From NCBI GenBank assembly GCA_945861265.1, contig CAMAUC010000029.1, positions 1 to 36,722 on the forward strand: DNA of 36,722 bases. The letters run 5' to 3'. A program made the translations under genes and the position numbers. The number at the start of each line of letters is the position of its first letter. Within the stretch, counting starts at the first letter, position 1. Origin of the DNA: Rhizobium sp. Q54 (GTDB lineage: Bacteria > Pseudomonadota > Alphaproteobacteria > Rhizobiales > Xanthobacteraceae). This document shows, in pieces, positions 28,375 to 36,722 of this stretch. The notes beneath the pieces are model-generated. The model did not search any database and was not told the DNA's origin. It saw only the letters and a program-made list of their open reading frames with translations.

Positions 28375-31226
28375 TGGGCGCACTCCCCTTAGCCTTCGCG
28401 CAACCTTTGGTGCTTCTCGGCCTGGTCAGCCTTCCCATCCTGTGGTGGCTGTTGCGGCTGGTGCCGCCGCGTCCGCGCACGATCAGCTTTCCGCCGACGC
28501 GGCTTTTGTTCGAGATCGCGCCCAAGGAAGAAACGCCGTCGCGCACGCCGTGGTGGCTGACCTTGCTGCGGCTGTCGCTCGCGGCGCTGGTCATCATCGC
28601 CGCCGCCGGGCCGTTGTGGAATCCGCCGCTCGCGACCGTCAACAAGGCCGCGCCGCTCATGATCCTGCTCGACGACGGCTGGGCTGCCGCCTCGACCTGG
28701 GATGCGCGGCTGCGCAATGCCGACGAATTGCTGGCGCGCGCCGAAGCCGACGGCCGCGGCGTCGCCGTCCTGCCGCTGTCGGAGACCGGCCGCGACCTGT
28801 CAATGCAGGTGGCCGGCGCGGCGCGCGTGCAGATCAAGCAGTTCAAGCCAAAGCCGCACTCGGTCGACCGCGCCGAGGCGCTGCCGGTGATCGAGCGGTT
28901 TTTGAAGGCGATGCCGGACCTCGACATCGTCTGGCTGTCGGACGGCGTCGATCTTGGCAAAGGTTCGGCCTTCGTGTCTGGCCTGAAAGACATTATCGGC
29001 AATCGGCCGCTCACCGTCGTCTCCGGCGGAGTTGCCGTTGCGCATGCGCTGGCCGCGGCCGACAACGCCGCCGGGGCGCTGACCGTAAAGGTGCTGCGCG
29101 CGCAGACCGGCTCAATCGAAAGCGGCATGGTCAATGCCATCGATCTGAAAGGTTTGCCGCTCGGCGAAGCGCCGTTCGCGTTCAAGACCGGCGATCTGGA
29201 AACCGAAGCGACGATCAACCTGCCGGTCGAAATCCGCAACGACGTGGCGCGGCTGGACATTGCCGGCGAGCGTTCCGCCGGCAGCGTGCAACTGCTCGAC
29301 AAACGCTGGCGGCGGCGCACGGTCGGCATCGTCTCCGGCTCGGCCGCCGATCGTTCGCAGCCTCTGATCGGCGCCAGCTATTATCTGTCGCGCGCGCTCA
29401 ATCCCTTCGCCGATGTCCGGCTGGCCGAAGGCGCCGCGCCAGCCGAAGCGATCACCCGCTTCCTCGGGCAGAACCTGCCGATGCTGGTGCTGGCCGATGT
29501 CGGCAACATCACGGACGCACGCGAGCGTCTCGACAAGTGGATCGAGAATGGCGGCGTGCTGGTGCGCTTCGCCGGTCCGCACCTCGCGGGTGCGAGCGAC
29601 GATCTGGTGCCGGTGAAATTGCGCCGGGGCGGCCGCATTCTCGGCGGCTCCTTAAGCTGGGAGAAGCCGCAACAGCTCGCACCTTTCGCGCGCGAAGGCC
29701 CGTTCAATGGCATGCCGGTGCCGAATGACGTCACGGTGACGCGCCAGGTCCTTGCCGAGCCGGACGCGCAACTCGCCGATCGCACCTGGGCAACGCTTGC
29801 CGACGGTACGCCGCTTGTCACCGCGCAAAAGCGCGGCAAAGGTCTGGTTGTGCTCTTCCATGTCACCGCCGACACGCGGTGGTCCGATCTGCCGCTGGCC
29901 GGCACGTTCGTCGACATGCTGCGCCGCATCGTCGCGCTCGCCGGAGCGACAACAGCAAACGCCACGGACGACGCCGCCGGCAACGCCGCGGGGGCCGGCC
30001 GCGCCGTTGTGCAAGCGGTGCCGCCGACGCGCGTGCTCGATGGCTTCGGCGCCTTCTCGACGCCGCCGGCAACCGCGCGTCCGGTGACCGCCGGGTTTAC
30101 CGGCCGCGCCAGCGCCGATCACCCGCCCGGCTTCTACGGACCGCCGGAGGGTCTCGTTGCCGTCAATACACTGGCGCCGGCCGACCGGCCGCTGCCGCTC
30201 GACGTCTCGTCACTCAATGCACGGCTCGACGCCTATCGCGTTGGCGAGCCGCTCGATCTGCGCGGGCCGCTGTTCATCGCGGCATTGATCCTGCTGCTGA
30301 TCGACGCGCTGGTGGTGTTCTGGCTGGCCGGCGGCCTGAGCAGCCTGACGCATCGCCGCCGCCCCGCCGCGGCGCTGATCGCCTTCGCTGTTATCGCCGG
30401 TCTCGCTTCGCACGATGCGGCGCGCGCGCAAACACCGGCGCCAGCGCCGCGACTGACGCAAGCGCAACAAGACTTCGCCATGAAGGCGACGCAACAGACC
30501 CACCTCGCATATATCATCACCGGCGATGCCGAGGTCGATGCCATCAGCAAGGCCGGTCTCGACAGCCTGTCGCTGTTTCTCGCCCAACGCACGGCGCTGG
30601 AGCCGGGCGATGCGATGGGCGTCGATCCGGCACGCGATGAACTGTCTTTCTTCCCGCTGCTCTATTGGCCGGTGTCGGTCTCGGCGGCGAAGCCCTCGCG
30701 CGCCGCGCTCGACCGCATCGACGCCTACATGAAGCGCGGCGGCACCGTCGTGTTCGATACCCGCGACGCCATCGACGCGCCGCCCGGCCCCGGCGGCGAA
30801 ATGCAGGGCCCCGGCATGGTCGCGTTGCGTTCGATCCTCGCCTCGCTCGACGTGCCCGAACTCGAACCGCTGCCGCGCGATCACGTCCTGAACAAGACGT
30901 TTTTCCTGCTGCGCGATTTTCCCGGCCGGTTCACCAATGGTCAGCTCTGGGTCGAGGCGCAGCCGCTCGACAACGAAGACGAACCCGGCCGCCCGGTGCG
31001 CGCCGGCGACGGCGTCTCGTCGATCATGATCACGTCGAACGATCTGGCCGGCGCCTGGGCGACGCGCCCGGACGGCCAGCCGATGCTCCCCTTGGTGCCG
31101 GGCGAACCGCGCCAGCGCGAATTCGCCTTCCGCGCCGGCGTGAACATCATCATGTACGCACTGACGGGCAACTACAAAGCCGACCAGGTGCACATCCCGG
31201 CGCTGCTCGAACGGTTGGGGCAATAA
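28374..31226 (+). CDS. BatA-like N terminus plus DUF4159 membrane protein
   Basis: This 950-aa protein opens with two membrane helices typical of the aerotolerance (BatA) N terminus (about 8-28 and 62-82, around the PPRPRTISFPPTRLL segment). A VWA-like domain follows, whose metal site is degenerate (LLDDGWAAAS). A large periplasmic region, two more hydrophobic segments (about 632-656 and 663-680) and a C-terminal DUF4159 domain (from about 710, LAYIITGDAEVD onward) complete it. The second of those segments ends in ARAQ and looks like a cleavable signal sequence inside the protein. No frame break is present. DUF4159 resembles class I glutamine-amidotransferase-like folds without the catalytic Cys; function is unknown. 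Confidence 0.88.
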   Translation: MGALPLAFAQPLVLLGLVSLPILWWLLRLVPPRPRTISFPPTRLLFEIAPKEETPSRTPWWLTLLRLSLAALVIIAAAGPLWNPPLATVNKAAPLMILLDDGWAAASTWDARLRNADELLARAEADGRGVAVLPLSETGRDLSMQVAGAARVQIKQFKPKPHSVDRAEALPVIERFLKAMPDLDIVWLSDGVDLGKGSAFVSGLKDIIGNRPLTVVSGGVAVAHALAAADNAAGALTVKVLRAQTGSIESGMVNAIDLKGLPLGEAPFAFKTGDLETEATINLPVEIRNDVARLDIAGERSAGSVQLLDKRWRRRTVGIVSGSAADRSQPLIGASYYLSRALNPFADVRLAEGAAPAEAITRFLGQNLPMLVLADVGNITDARERLDKWIENGGVLVRFAGPHLAGASDDLVPVKLRRGGRILGGSLSWEKPQQLAPFAREGPFNGMPVPNDVTVTRQVLAEPDAQLADRTWATLADGTPLVTAQKRGKGLVVLFHVTADTRWSDLPLAGTFVDMLRRIVALAGATTANATDDAAGNAAGAGRAVVQAVPPTRVLDGFGAFSTPPATARPVTAGFTGRASADHPPGFYGPPEGLVAVNTLAPADRPLPLDVSSLNARLDAYRVGEPLDLRGPLFIAALILLLIDALVVFWLAGGLSSLTHRRRPAAALIAFAVIAGLASHDAARAQTPAPAPRLTQAQQDFAMKATQQTHLAYIITGDAEVDAISKAGLDSLSLFLAQRTALEPGDAMGVDPARDELSFFPLLYWPVSVSAAKPSRAALDRIDAYMKRGGTVVFDTRDAIDAPPGPGGEMQGPGMVALRSILASLDVPELEPLPRDHVLNKTFFLLRDFPGRFTNGQLWVEAQPLDNEDEPGRPVRAGDGVSSIMITSNDLAGAWATRPDGQPMLPLVPGEPRQREFAFRAGVNIIMYALTGNYKADQVHIPALLERLGQ

Positions 31227-31230
31227 AGCC

Positions 31231-33297
31231 ATGAACCTCGGCGTCGCCTTCGCTCCGCTGGTGCCCGACTACGTGGTGTGGGCGGCGTTCGGCGTCGCCG
31301 CGCTGATTTCCATTCTGCTGCTGGTCGTGCGCTCGCGCGGCGCGGTGGTGCGCGCGCTGGCGATGGCGATGATGGTTTTGGCGCTCGCCAACCCGTCTTT
31401 CACGCGCGAGGACCGCGAGCCGATTCCGTCGGTCGCCGCCGTCATCATTGACAAGAGCCCGAGCCAGGATTTCGCCGCCCGCAATGCGCAGACCGACGCA
31501 GCGCGAGCAACTCTCGTCGAGCGGCTCAAGCGCATTCCGGGTCTCGAGGTGCGCGTCGCCGAAGCCGGCGCCGCCGACGGCGAAACCGACGGCACGAGAT
31601 TGTTTTCAGCGTTGTCCTCGACGCTCGCCGACGTGCCGCCGGACCGCATCGCCGGCGCGATCATGATTACCGATGGCCGCGTCCACGACATTCCGGCCGA
31701 CGCCGCCGCATTGGGCTTTAGCGCGCCGCTGCATGCGCTGATCACTGGCCACAGCGACGAGATCGACCGCCGTGTCATCCTGACGCAGACGCCGCGCTTC
31801 GGCATTGTCGGCCAGTCGCAGACCATCGGCTTCCGCGTCGAGGATCAAGGCGCCGGCGGCGGCACTGTCCAGGTGACGATCCGCCGCGACGGCGAGATGC
31901 TGGAGCAGCGCATGGTCGCGGTGCGCACCAATATCAGCGTCAGGGTGCCGATCCCGCATGCCGGCGCCAATATCGTCGAGGTCGAAGCAGCAGCACTCAC
32001 CAACGAACTCACTCTGGTCAACAACCGCGCGGTGGTGTCGATCGACGGCGTGCGCGATAAATTGCGCGTGCTCCTGGTATCCGGCGAACCGCATGCCGGC
32101 GAGCGCACCTGGCGCAACCTGTTGAAGTCCGACGCCTCGGTCGATCTGGTTCACTTCACCATTCTGCGGCCGCCGGAAAAACAGGACGGCACGCCGATCA
32201 ACGAATTGTCGCTGATCGCATTCCCGACGCGCGAACTGTTCCAGCAGAAGATCTCCGAATTTCAGTTGATCATCTTCGACCGCTATGCCCGACAGGGCGT
32301 GCTGCCGATGATCTATTTCGACAACATCGCCAAATATGTGCAGGACGGCGGCGCGGTGATGATCGCCGCCGGCCCCGATTACGCCTCGCCGACTTCTATC
32401 TGGCGCACGCCGCTCGACGTTATTCTGCCGGCCGAGCCAAGCGGCGACATGACCGATCAGAGTTTTCGGGCGCGGCTGAGCGATGCCGGCAAGCGCCATC
32501 CGGTGACGCGCGCGCTGGAAGGGTCGGATACCGAGCCGCCGCGCTGGAGCAACTGGTTCCGTCTGGTCAATACCAAGCGCACCACCGGCACGACCGTCAT
32601 GCAGGGACCCGACAACAAGCCGCTGCTGGTGCTGGCGCGCGAGGGCGAAGGCCGCGTCGCACTGCTTCTGTCCGATCACATCTGGCTGTGGGCGCGCGGC
32701 TATGAAGGCGGCGGTCCGCATCTCGATCTGCTGCGCAACGTGTCTCACTGGCTGATGAAGCAGCCCGATCTCGACGAAGAGGCGCTGCGCCTGATCGTGC
32801 AGGGCCGCGACGTCACCGTGCAGCGCCAGACCATGGCCGACAGCGTCGGCGAAATCACGTTGACCGCGCCGAGCGGCCAGAGCCGCAAGCTCACGCTCGC
32901 ACAGGAACAGCCCGGTCTCTGGCGTTCAAGACTGAGCGCCAACGAACTCGGCCTGTGGCGCGCGACCGACGGCAAACTCACCGCGCTCGCCAATGTCGGG
33001 CCGGCCAATCCGCGCGAATTCCAGGAAGTCACGTCGAGCACGCAGCCGCTGATGCAACTGGCCAACGCTACCGGCGGCGACGCGCGAAGGCTTGCCAATG
33101 GCGCGACTCTCAACGTGCCGCGCGTTTTGCCGGTGCGCACCGCCTCGACCTTCAAGGGCGATGACTGGATCGGCTTGCGCATGCGCGACGTCAGCGTGGT
33201 GCGCGGCATCGGCGTGTTGCCGATCTTCGCCGGTCTGATTGGCCTCTTGCTGCTGGTCGGTTCGCTAGCAGCGACGTGGGCCAGAGAAGGCCGCTAA
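31231..33297 (+). CDS. Membrane-anchored VWA and amidotransferase-like protein
   Basis: This 688-aa protein has N-terminal helices (about 14-33 and 38-54), a VWA-like domain with intact metal-site residues DKSPS (74-78) and a TDG downstream (ITDGRVHDI), an Ig-like beta region, and an amidotransferase-like domain (LRVLLVSGEPHAGERTW to VQDGGAVMIAAGPDYA, about 277-389). After another beta-rich stretch comes a C-terminal membrane helix (GIGVLPIFAGLIGLLLLVGS) and a short basic end. The large middle would be periplasmic. It is the last gene of the moxR operon. No enzyme residues are recognised. Confidence 0.87.
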   Translation: MNLGVAFAPLVPDYVVWAAFGVAALISILLLVVRSRGAVVRALAMAMMVLALANPSFTREDREPIPSVAAVIIDKSPSQDFAARNAQTDAARATLVERLKRIPGLEVRVAEAGAADGETDGTRLFSALSSTLADVPPDRIAGAIMITDGRVHDIPADAAALGFSAPLHALITGHSDEIDRRVILTQTPRFGIVGQSQTIGFRVEDQGAGGGTVQVTIRRDGEMLEQRMVAVRTNISVRVPIPHAGANIVEVEAAALTNELTLVNNRAVVSIDGVRDKLRVLLVSGEPHAGERTWRNLLKSDASVDLVHFTILRPPEKQDGTPINELSLIAFPTRELFQQKISEFQLIIFDRYARQGVLPMIYFDNIAKYVQDGGAVMIAAGPDYASPTSIWRTPLDVILPAEPSGDMTDQSFRARLSDAGKRHPVTRALEGSDTEPPRWSNWFRLVNTKRTTGTTVMQGPDNKPLLVLAREGEGRVALLLSDHIWLWARGYEGGGPHLDLLRNVSHWLMKQPDLDEEALRLIVQGRDVTVQRQTMADSVGEITLTAPSGQSRKLTLAQEQPGLWRSRLSANELGLWRATDGKLTALANVGPANPREFQEVTSSTQPLMQLANATGGDARRLANGATLNVPRVLPVRTASTFKGDDWIGLRMRDVSVVRGIGVLPIFAGLIGLLLLVGSLAATWAREGR

Positions 33298-33307
33298 AAC
33301 GCTCTTG

Positions 33308-33598
33308 CTACGGCCCGAACACTTCATCGGCCGCGGTAATCAGGCTGTGGCCGGGATTCTTGCCGCAATACTCGCCGAGCTTGCCGCCATCCGCCTTCAT
33401 CTTGTCGAAGTCGACGATCGGCTTGGCGTCGGTGTCGCTGTAGTAGCCCTCCAGCCACATCAGAATGAGACCGATGGTTTGCTTGTCGCTGGCGATGAAA
33501 TCCTTGCAGGTGACGGTGGCGAGATCGAGCTGCTGGGCCTGCGCCGGCAGCGGCGCATAAAGCGCGATGGCCATGAGCAGCGCCGAAAGTTTTTTCAT
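33308..33598 (-). CDS. HdeA/HdeB-like periplasmic protein
   Basis: This 96-aa protein has a signal peptide (residues 1-21, cleaved after AQA) and a mature part with two cysteines (in TVTCKDF and GEYCGKN) that would form the single disulfide of HdeA-type acid chaperones. FIASDKQTIGLILMWLEGYY is the conserved helical core of the family. HdeA/B bind unfolded proteins at low pH; this role is inferred. The start overlaps the GNAT stop as ATGA. Confidence 0.85.
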   Translation of the reverse strand: MKKLSALLMAIALYAPLPAQAQQLDLATVTCKDFIASDKQTIGLILMWLEGYYSDTDAKPIVDFDKMKADGGKLGEYCGKNPGHSLITAADEVFGP

Positions 33599-34131
33599 GA
33601 TGCGCCTCGTTGCTGTTGGTCCGCGTTGTCTATCCAGTCCGGGCGGATCAGCCCGCCGACGCCGTCGAACGCGCCCGCCACCAGCTCATTGACCAGGAGG
33701 CGGGCGGGGTCGACCGGGCCGGGCATTTTCACCAGACCCTTCGGGATGCGCTTGAAGCCGGCCTTGGCGTAGAACGGCTCGTCACCGACCAGCACCACGA
33801 GCCTTGCGCCCTTGGCCCTGGCCTCGTGCAGCGCGCGTTCGATCAGCTTCGAGCCGACGCCGCGCGAGCGGAACGGCGGCTCCACCGTCAGCGGCCCGAG
33901 CAGCAGGGCGGGCGTCTCGCCGATGCAGATCGGCGTCAGACGGATCGAGCCGACCATCAGGGTGCCGATGCGCGCGGTGAAGGACAATTCGAGCGTATGC
34001 CCCCTGCCCTCGCGGATGCGGAAGGCCGAGCGCGCATAGCGGCCGGGGCCGAAAGTGCGCTCGTGCAGCCGTTCGATCGCCAGCGCGTCGCCAAGGGTCT
34101 CGGGCAGGATGGTCAATTGTAGTTCGGACAT
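33595..34131 (-). CDS. GNAT family N-acetyltransferase
   Basis: This 178-aa acyltransferase has the acetyl-CoA-binding loop RSRGVGSKLIERAL, preceded by LLLGPLTVEPPF and followed by LVVLVGDEPFYAKAGFKRIP, the YhbS-type arrangement. The start at 34131 is chosen because the protein then begins as the family does; the upstream reading to 34359 overlaps the divergent gene. The substrate is unknown. It is expected to be co-translated with the HdeA-like gene, although they share no obvious function. Confidence 0.87.
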   Translation of the reverse strand: MSELQLTILPETLGDALAIERLHERTFGPGRYARSAFRIREGRGHTLELSFTARIGTLMVGSIRLTPICIGETPALLLGPLTVEPPFRSRGVGSKLIERALHEARAKGARLVVLVGDEPFYAKAGFKRIPKGLVKMPGPVDPARLLVNELVAGAFDGVGGLIRPDWIDNADQQQRGAS

Positions 34132-34231
34132 AGGGGCTCGATTAGCACCTGGAACGATTCCGGTCCATCGCCGGTGGCGTAAACAGCGGGAAGCCCTTAA
34201 ATGGACGGCAAGCACAGCGGGAGAAATCGAT

Positions 34232-35206
34232 ATGGGACTTCTGGTCGACGGCGTCTGGCAGCAGGAAGGCCTGCGCACCAAGGACGGCCATTTCATCCGG
34301 CCGACGTCGAGCTTCCGCAACTGGGTGACGCCCGACGGCAGCGCCGGGCCTTCCGGCAAGGGCGGTTTTCCGGCCGAGGCCGGCCGCTATCACCTCTACG
34401 TTTCGCTCGCCTGCCCGTGGGCGCACCGCACCATTATTTTCCGCAAGCTCAAGAACCTCGAGAACGTCATCTCGATGTCGGTGGTTTCGCCCGACATGAT
34501 GGAGAACGGCTGGACCTTCCACAAGGACGAGGGCTCGACCGGCGACACGGTCAACGGCAAGGACAAGCTTTCGGAAATCTATGTGATGACTGAACCAAAA
34601 TATACCGGGCGCGTCAGCGTGCCGGTGCTGTGGGACAAGAAGACGAACACGATCGTCAACAACGAGTCGCCCGAGATCATCCGCATGCTCAATTCGGCGT
34701 TCGATGCTTTCACCAACAGCCGCGCCGATTTTTATCCCGAGCATTTGCGCGCCGAGATCGACCGCATTAACGACCTTGTCTATCCGAACATCAATAACGG
34801 CGTCTATCGCACTGGCTTTGCCACCAGCCAGGCCGCCTATGAGCTGGCGTTCCGCGGCGTGTTCGACACGCTCGACGAACTCGAACAGATCCTGTCGCGG
34901 CAACGCTATGTCGCCGGCCCTGTCATCACCGAAGCCGACTGGCGGCTGTTCTGTACCTTGATCCGTTTCGACGCGGTCTATTACGGCCACTTCAAGTGCA
35001 ACTGGCGGCACATCTACGAATATCCGCAGCTGTCGAATTATGTACGCGATCTCTATCAGGTGCCGGGCGTGGCCGAGACCGTGAGCCTCGACCAGATCAA
35101 GCGGCATTATTATAACAGCCAGCGGCACGTGAACCAGTTCGGCATCGTGCCGGTCGGCCCGCAGCTCGATTTCGCCGCGCCACATGATCGGGCGCGGTTC
35201 GGGTAG
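34232..35206 (+). CDS. Glutathionyl-hydroquinone reductase (Xi-class GST, YqjG/ECM4 family)
   Basis: This 324-aa Xi-class glutathione transferase reduces glutathionyl-hydroquinones. The catalytic Cys61 lies in SLACPWAHR. The family's Trp-rich N terminus (FRNWVTPDG), VPVLWDKKTNTIVNNESPEI glutathione site and C-terminal DWRLFCTLIRFDAVYYGHFKCN are present. The start at 34232 has a GGGAGAAA ribosome-binding site; earlier in-frame sequence overlaps the divergent GNAT gene. It converges with the Met/His-rich gene. Confidence 0.93.
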   Translation: MGLLVDGVWQQEGLRTKDGHFIRPTSSFRNWVTPDGSAGPSGKGGFPAEAGRYHLYVSLACPWAHRTIIFRKLKNLENVISMSVVSPDMMENGWTFHKDEGSTGDTVNGKDKLSEIYVMTEPKYTGRVSVPVLWDKKTNTIVNNESPEIIRMLNSAFDAFTNSRADFYPEHLRAEIDRINDLVYPNINNGVYRTGFATSQAAYELAFRGVFDTLDELEQILSRQRYVAGPVITEADWRLFCTLIRFDAVYYGHFKCNWRHIYEYPQLSNYVRDLYQVPGVAETVSLDQIKRHYYNSQRHVNQFGIVPVGPQLDFAAPHDRARFG

Positions 35207-35213
35207 CCGCGCG

Positions 35214-35831
35214 CTAGTGCGCGAACTGGCCTTTGGCCATCATCAGATGATGCGGCTGGTGGTGGCCGCCCTGAACCATGATGCCGATGAAGCCGAGCGC
35301 CTTGAGCTTGGCCAACGATATTTGATCGCTCGCCGTGACGGTGAGCGTTACGCCGTCAGCCCGCTCCACGGTGGTCGCCTTCCAGCCGTGGGCGGCAAGT
35401 TCGCGCGCATGCGCCGGCACCATGCGCAGAATCGCGTCGCGGGTGCGGCCTTCGCCGGTGACGGCGATCTCGATGCCGGTATCGGTCATCCGTTCGACGG
35501 CGACGGCACGCAACGTCACCTCGTTCATGTCGATGAGATGCTCGCGCAGAGCGCCGATGTTGACTTTCGACCAATCGGTCCTCGGGTCCGCTTCGAGAAT
35601 CTGAACGACTTCCTGAATGGCGCCGAAAGCATCCTGGCCGGGACTTGTCGGCTGAATACCGGCATGGTGGCCGGCCATATCGCCATGTCCACCCTGGCCG
35701 CGCATGTCACCGTGCTGGCCCCCTTGCATCATCTGGCCGTGCATTCCAGGCGCAATCTGGGCAAAAGCGTAGACCGTGGTGCCGACAATCGCCAAGCCCG
35801 CGAGCGTGGTCTTCCAGGGAAACGTCGACAT
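35214..35831 (-). CDS. Exported Met/His-rich protein of unknown function
   Basis: This 205-aa protein has a signal peptide (about 1-26, ending FAQ), then a stretch rich in Gly, His and Met (MHGQMMQGGQHGDMRGQGGH and onward, residues about 30-56) that resembles copper-binding regions. A folded alpha/beta domain of about 130 residues follows, with a second His/Met patch near the end (GGHHQPHHLMMAKGQ). Copper or another soft metal is a plausible ligand, but no family was recognised. The start has an AGGAG site. An FNR-type palindrome lies about 60 bases upstream, and the Crp/Fnr gene precedes it in the same direction. Confidence 0.75.
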   Translation of the reverse strand: MSTFPWKTTLAGLAIVGTTVYAFAQIAPGMHGQMMQGGQHGDMRGQGGHGDMAGHHAGIQPTSPGQDAFGAIQEVVQILEADPRTDWSKVNIGALREHLIDMNEVTLRAVAVERMTDTGIEIAVTGEGRTRDAILRMVPAHARELAAHGWKATTVERADGVTLTVTASDQISLAKLKALGFIGIMVQGGHHQPHHLMMAKGQFAH

Positions 35832-35891
35832 GATTTCGCTCCTTCGCATAATGCCCCGCTGACGGGTTAGCCGATTGGGCGCAACACCCAT

Positions 35892-35905
35892 ATGATCGAG
35901 ATCAT
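35892..35905 (-). promoter_or_regulatory. FNR/Dnr-like palindrome upstream of the Met/His-rich gene
   Basis: ATGATCGAGATCAT is an inverted repeat of the FNR-type form TTGAT-N4-ATCAA with only the outer base changed on each side. It overlaps the stop codon of the regulator gene and ends about 60 bases before the next ATG, a suitable position for activation. Confidence 0.5.
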
Positions 35906-36507
35906 ACCTTGTGCCCGCGCATAAGCACGATCCTGCCGCGGCCGCGCTTGATCTCGCCCTTGCGCGCCAACGCCGCCATTGTGCGGTAGAGCGCTTCATG
36001 CGTCAGGCCGAGTTCGCCGGCGAGGTCCTTCAGCGTGCCGCGCACAGTCACGACGCCGGCCTCGGCGTTGACCGCTAGATAATGTCGAACTCGGTCGCGC
36101 GCCGACCGGATATTGCGCTGCTCGATGCGGGTGCGCAGGCCCATCACCTGCCGCGCCAAAGTCGCCGTGAAGCCCTGTGCCGCCTTGCGATCCTTGCCGA
36201 AGGCGGCGAGCAGCGCGGCCTTCGGATAGGCGCGCAAAGTCGCGGCGGTCGAGGCAATGGCGTCGCAATGATAGGCGTCCGAATACAGCGAGGCTTCGGC
36301 CAACGTCTCACCGGGACCGGCGACATGGAGAACGACCTCGCGCCCCGCGCGATCGACGCGCGACAGCCGCACGCGGCCGGCGATGACTTCAAAGAAACTC
36401 ACCGGCCTGTCACCCTGGCGGAACAAGGCCTCGCCGGTTTTCAGTTTGCGGTCGGCAGCCCTGGCGCGCACCGAGGCGGGGAGCCAGTCGTGTTTGGGCA
36501 TGTCCAT
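35902..36507 (-). CDS. Crp/Fnr-family regulator without cysteine cluster
   Basis: This 201-aa protein has a cyclic-nucleotide-binding-type beta roll (about 18-105, with GEALFRQGDRPVSFFEVIAG and AGPGETLAEASLY), a dimer helix, and a C-terminal HTH (LKDLAGELGLTHEALYRTMAAL) whose recognition helix keeps Glu and Arg (HEALYR). It lacks the N-terminal cysteines of FNR and of the tandem pair near 2 kb, so it is of a different branch, perhaps responding to a small ligand, haem or metal. The start at 36507 has GGAG upstream. The next gene downstream carries an FNR-type box, suggesting direct control. Confidence 0.85.
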   Translation of the reverse strand: MDMPKHDWLPASVRARAADRKLKTGEALFRQGDRPVSFFEVIAGRVRLSRVDRAGREVVLHVAGPGETLAEASLYSDAYHCDAIASTAATLRAYPKAALLAAFGKDRKAAQGFTATLARQVMGLRTRIEQRNIRSARDRVRHYLAVNAEAGVVTVRGTLKDLAGELGLTHEALYRTMAALARKGEIKRGRGRIVLMRGHKV

Positions 36508-36595
36508 GTGTCTCCGCTCACGCGACAAGATTAGCACGCGCGCGTCATCGCCCGTATTGTTTGCGGCCCCGGGCAAGCCGACGTCTGATTTCCGT

Positions 36596-36624
36596 TCCGC
36601 CTTCGCCCTCTGGGCTACGGCGGA
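36596..36624. repeat. Intergenic palindrome of a second repeat class
   Basis: TCCGCC (36596-36601) pairs with GGCGGA (36619-36624) and GCCC (36605-36608) with GGGC (36612-36615). Palindromes of the form CCGCCTTCGCC...GGCTACGGCGG are widespread between genes in Rhizobiales. The remaining bases from 36508 to the window end show no gene. Confidence 0.6.
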
Positions 36625-36722
36625 CAAGGCCCCCGAAATATCGAGGGTGTGGCGCGCCAAGCGACGCTCCATTGTTTCCGTGTGTGAGCATTCCGTTTCC
36701 AGAATGCCCGCGCCTCTCGGCG

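Noticed and set aside
27878-29728. A 616-residue open frame across the DUF58/DUF4159 boundary
   Set aside because: It is an Arg/Ala/Pro-rich shadow in GC-rich DNA; the real proteins in the other frames have recognisable motifs.

Overview
This 36.7 kb window is a GC-rich (roughly two thirds G+C), densely packed stretch of an alphaproteobacterial chromosome. It most likely comes from Hyphomicrobiales/Rhizobiales, near the Bradyrhizobiaceae, Xanthobacteraceae or Pseudolabrys groups. The evidence is a CcrM-type GANTC methyltransferase with GANTC and CtrA-like sites in its upstream region, the mutY / DUF721 (DciA-like) / thiol oxidoreductase / smc neighbourhood, the petABC cytochrome bc1 operon divergent from trmL-hemF, the moxR-DUF58-DUF4159-VWA operon divergent from DUF1285-nudix-DUF6111-cca, and intergenic palindromes of the kind common in that order. 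The exact genus is an inference. No IS element, prophage, CRISPR array, tRNA or rRNA was seen; this looks like core chromosome.

Layout. 1-3.1 kb: ccrM, then two overlapping Crp/Fnr-type regulators with FNR-like cysteine clusters. 3.1-5.9 kb (minus): an operon of RidA, a PLP aminotransferase, an EthD-like protein and a CinA/PncC amidohydrolase. 6.0-7.6 kb: a DUF892 ferritin-like stress protein (plus) and an SMP-30 lactonase (minus). 7.65-13.9 kb: mutY (minus) divergent from DUF721/dciA-like, a Tat-exported DsbA-like protein and smc. 13.9-16.1 kb: a candidate small RNA with C-rich loop, then lemA and an M48 protease. 16.1-18.3 kb (minus): mtnP, a methyltransferase that lacks its SAM-binding motif I, and apt. 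18.4-21.0 kb (minus): petA-petB-petC. 21.3-22.6 kb: trmL-hemF. 22.65-26.2 kb (minus): DUF1285, CoA-type Nudix hydrolase, DUF6111, CCA-adding enzyme and TauE/SafE permease, linked by short overlaps. 26.4-33.3 kb: moxR, DUF58, DUF4159 and VWA genes. 33.3-36.7 kb: HdeA-like and GNAT genes, a glutathionyl-hydroquinone reductase, a Met/His-rich exported protein and a third Crp/Fnr regulator next to an FNR-type palindrome.

How genes work together. mtnP and apt are consecutive steps of methylthioadenosine/adenine salvage. petABC forms respiratory complex III. RidA detoxifies enamines released by PLP enzymes such as its operon partner. CcrM, SMC and the DciA-like protein all serve the chromosome cycle. 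The MoxR/DUF58/DUF4159/VWA set looks like a membrane-anchored AAA+ plus von Willebrand complex of unknown substrate and is the least understood system here.

The most notable oddities are: the in-frame loss of motif I in the methyltransferase at 17.28 kb; the FNR-like tandem regulators; the GANTC/CtrA/hairpin arrangement around the ccrM start; the structured RNA after smc; nested palindromic repeats; and the Met/His-rich protein with its FNR-like box and neighbouring regulator.
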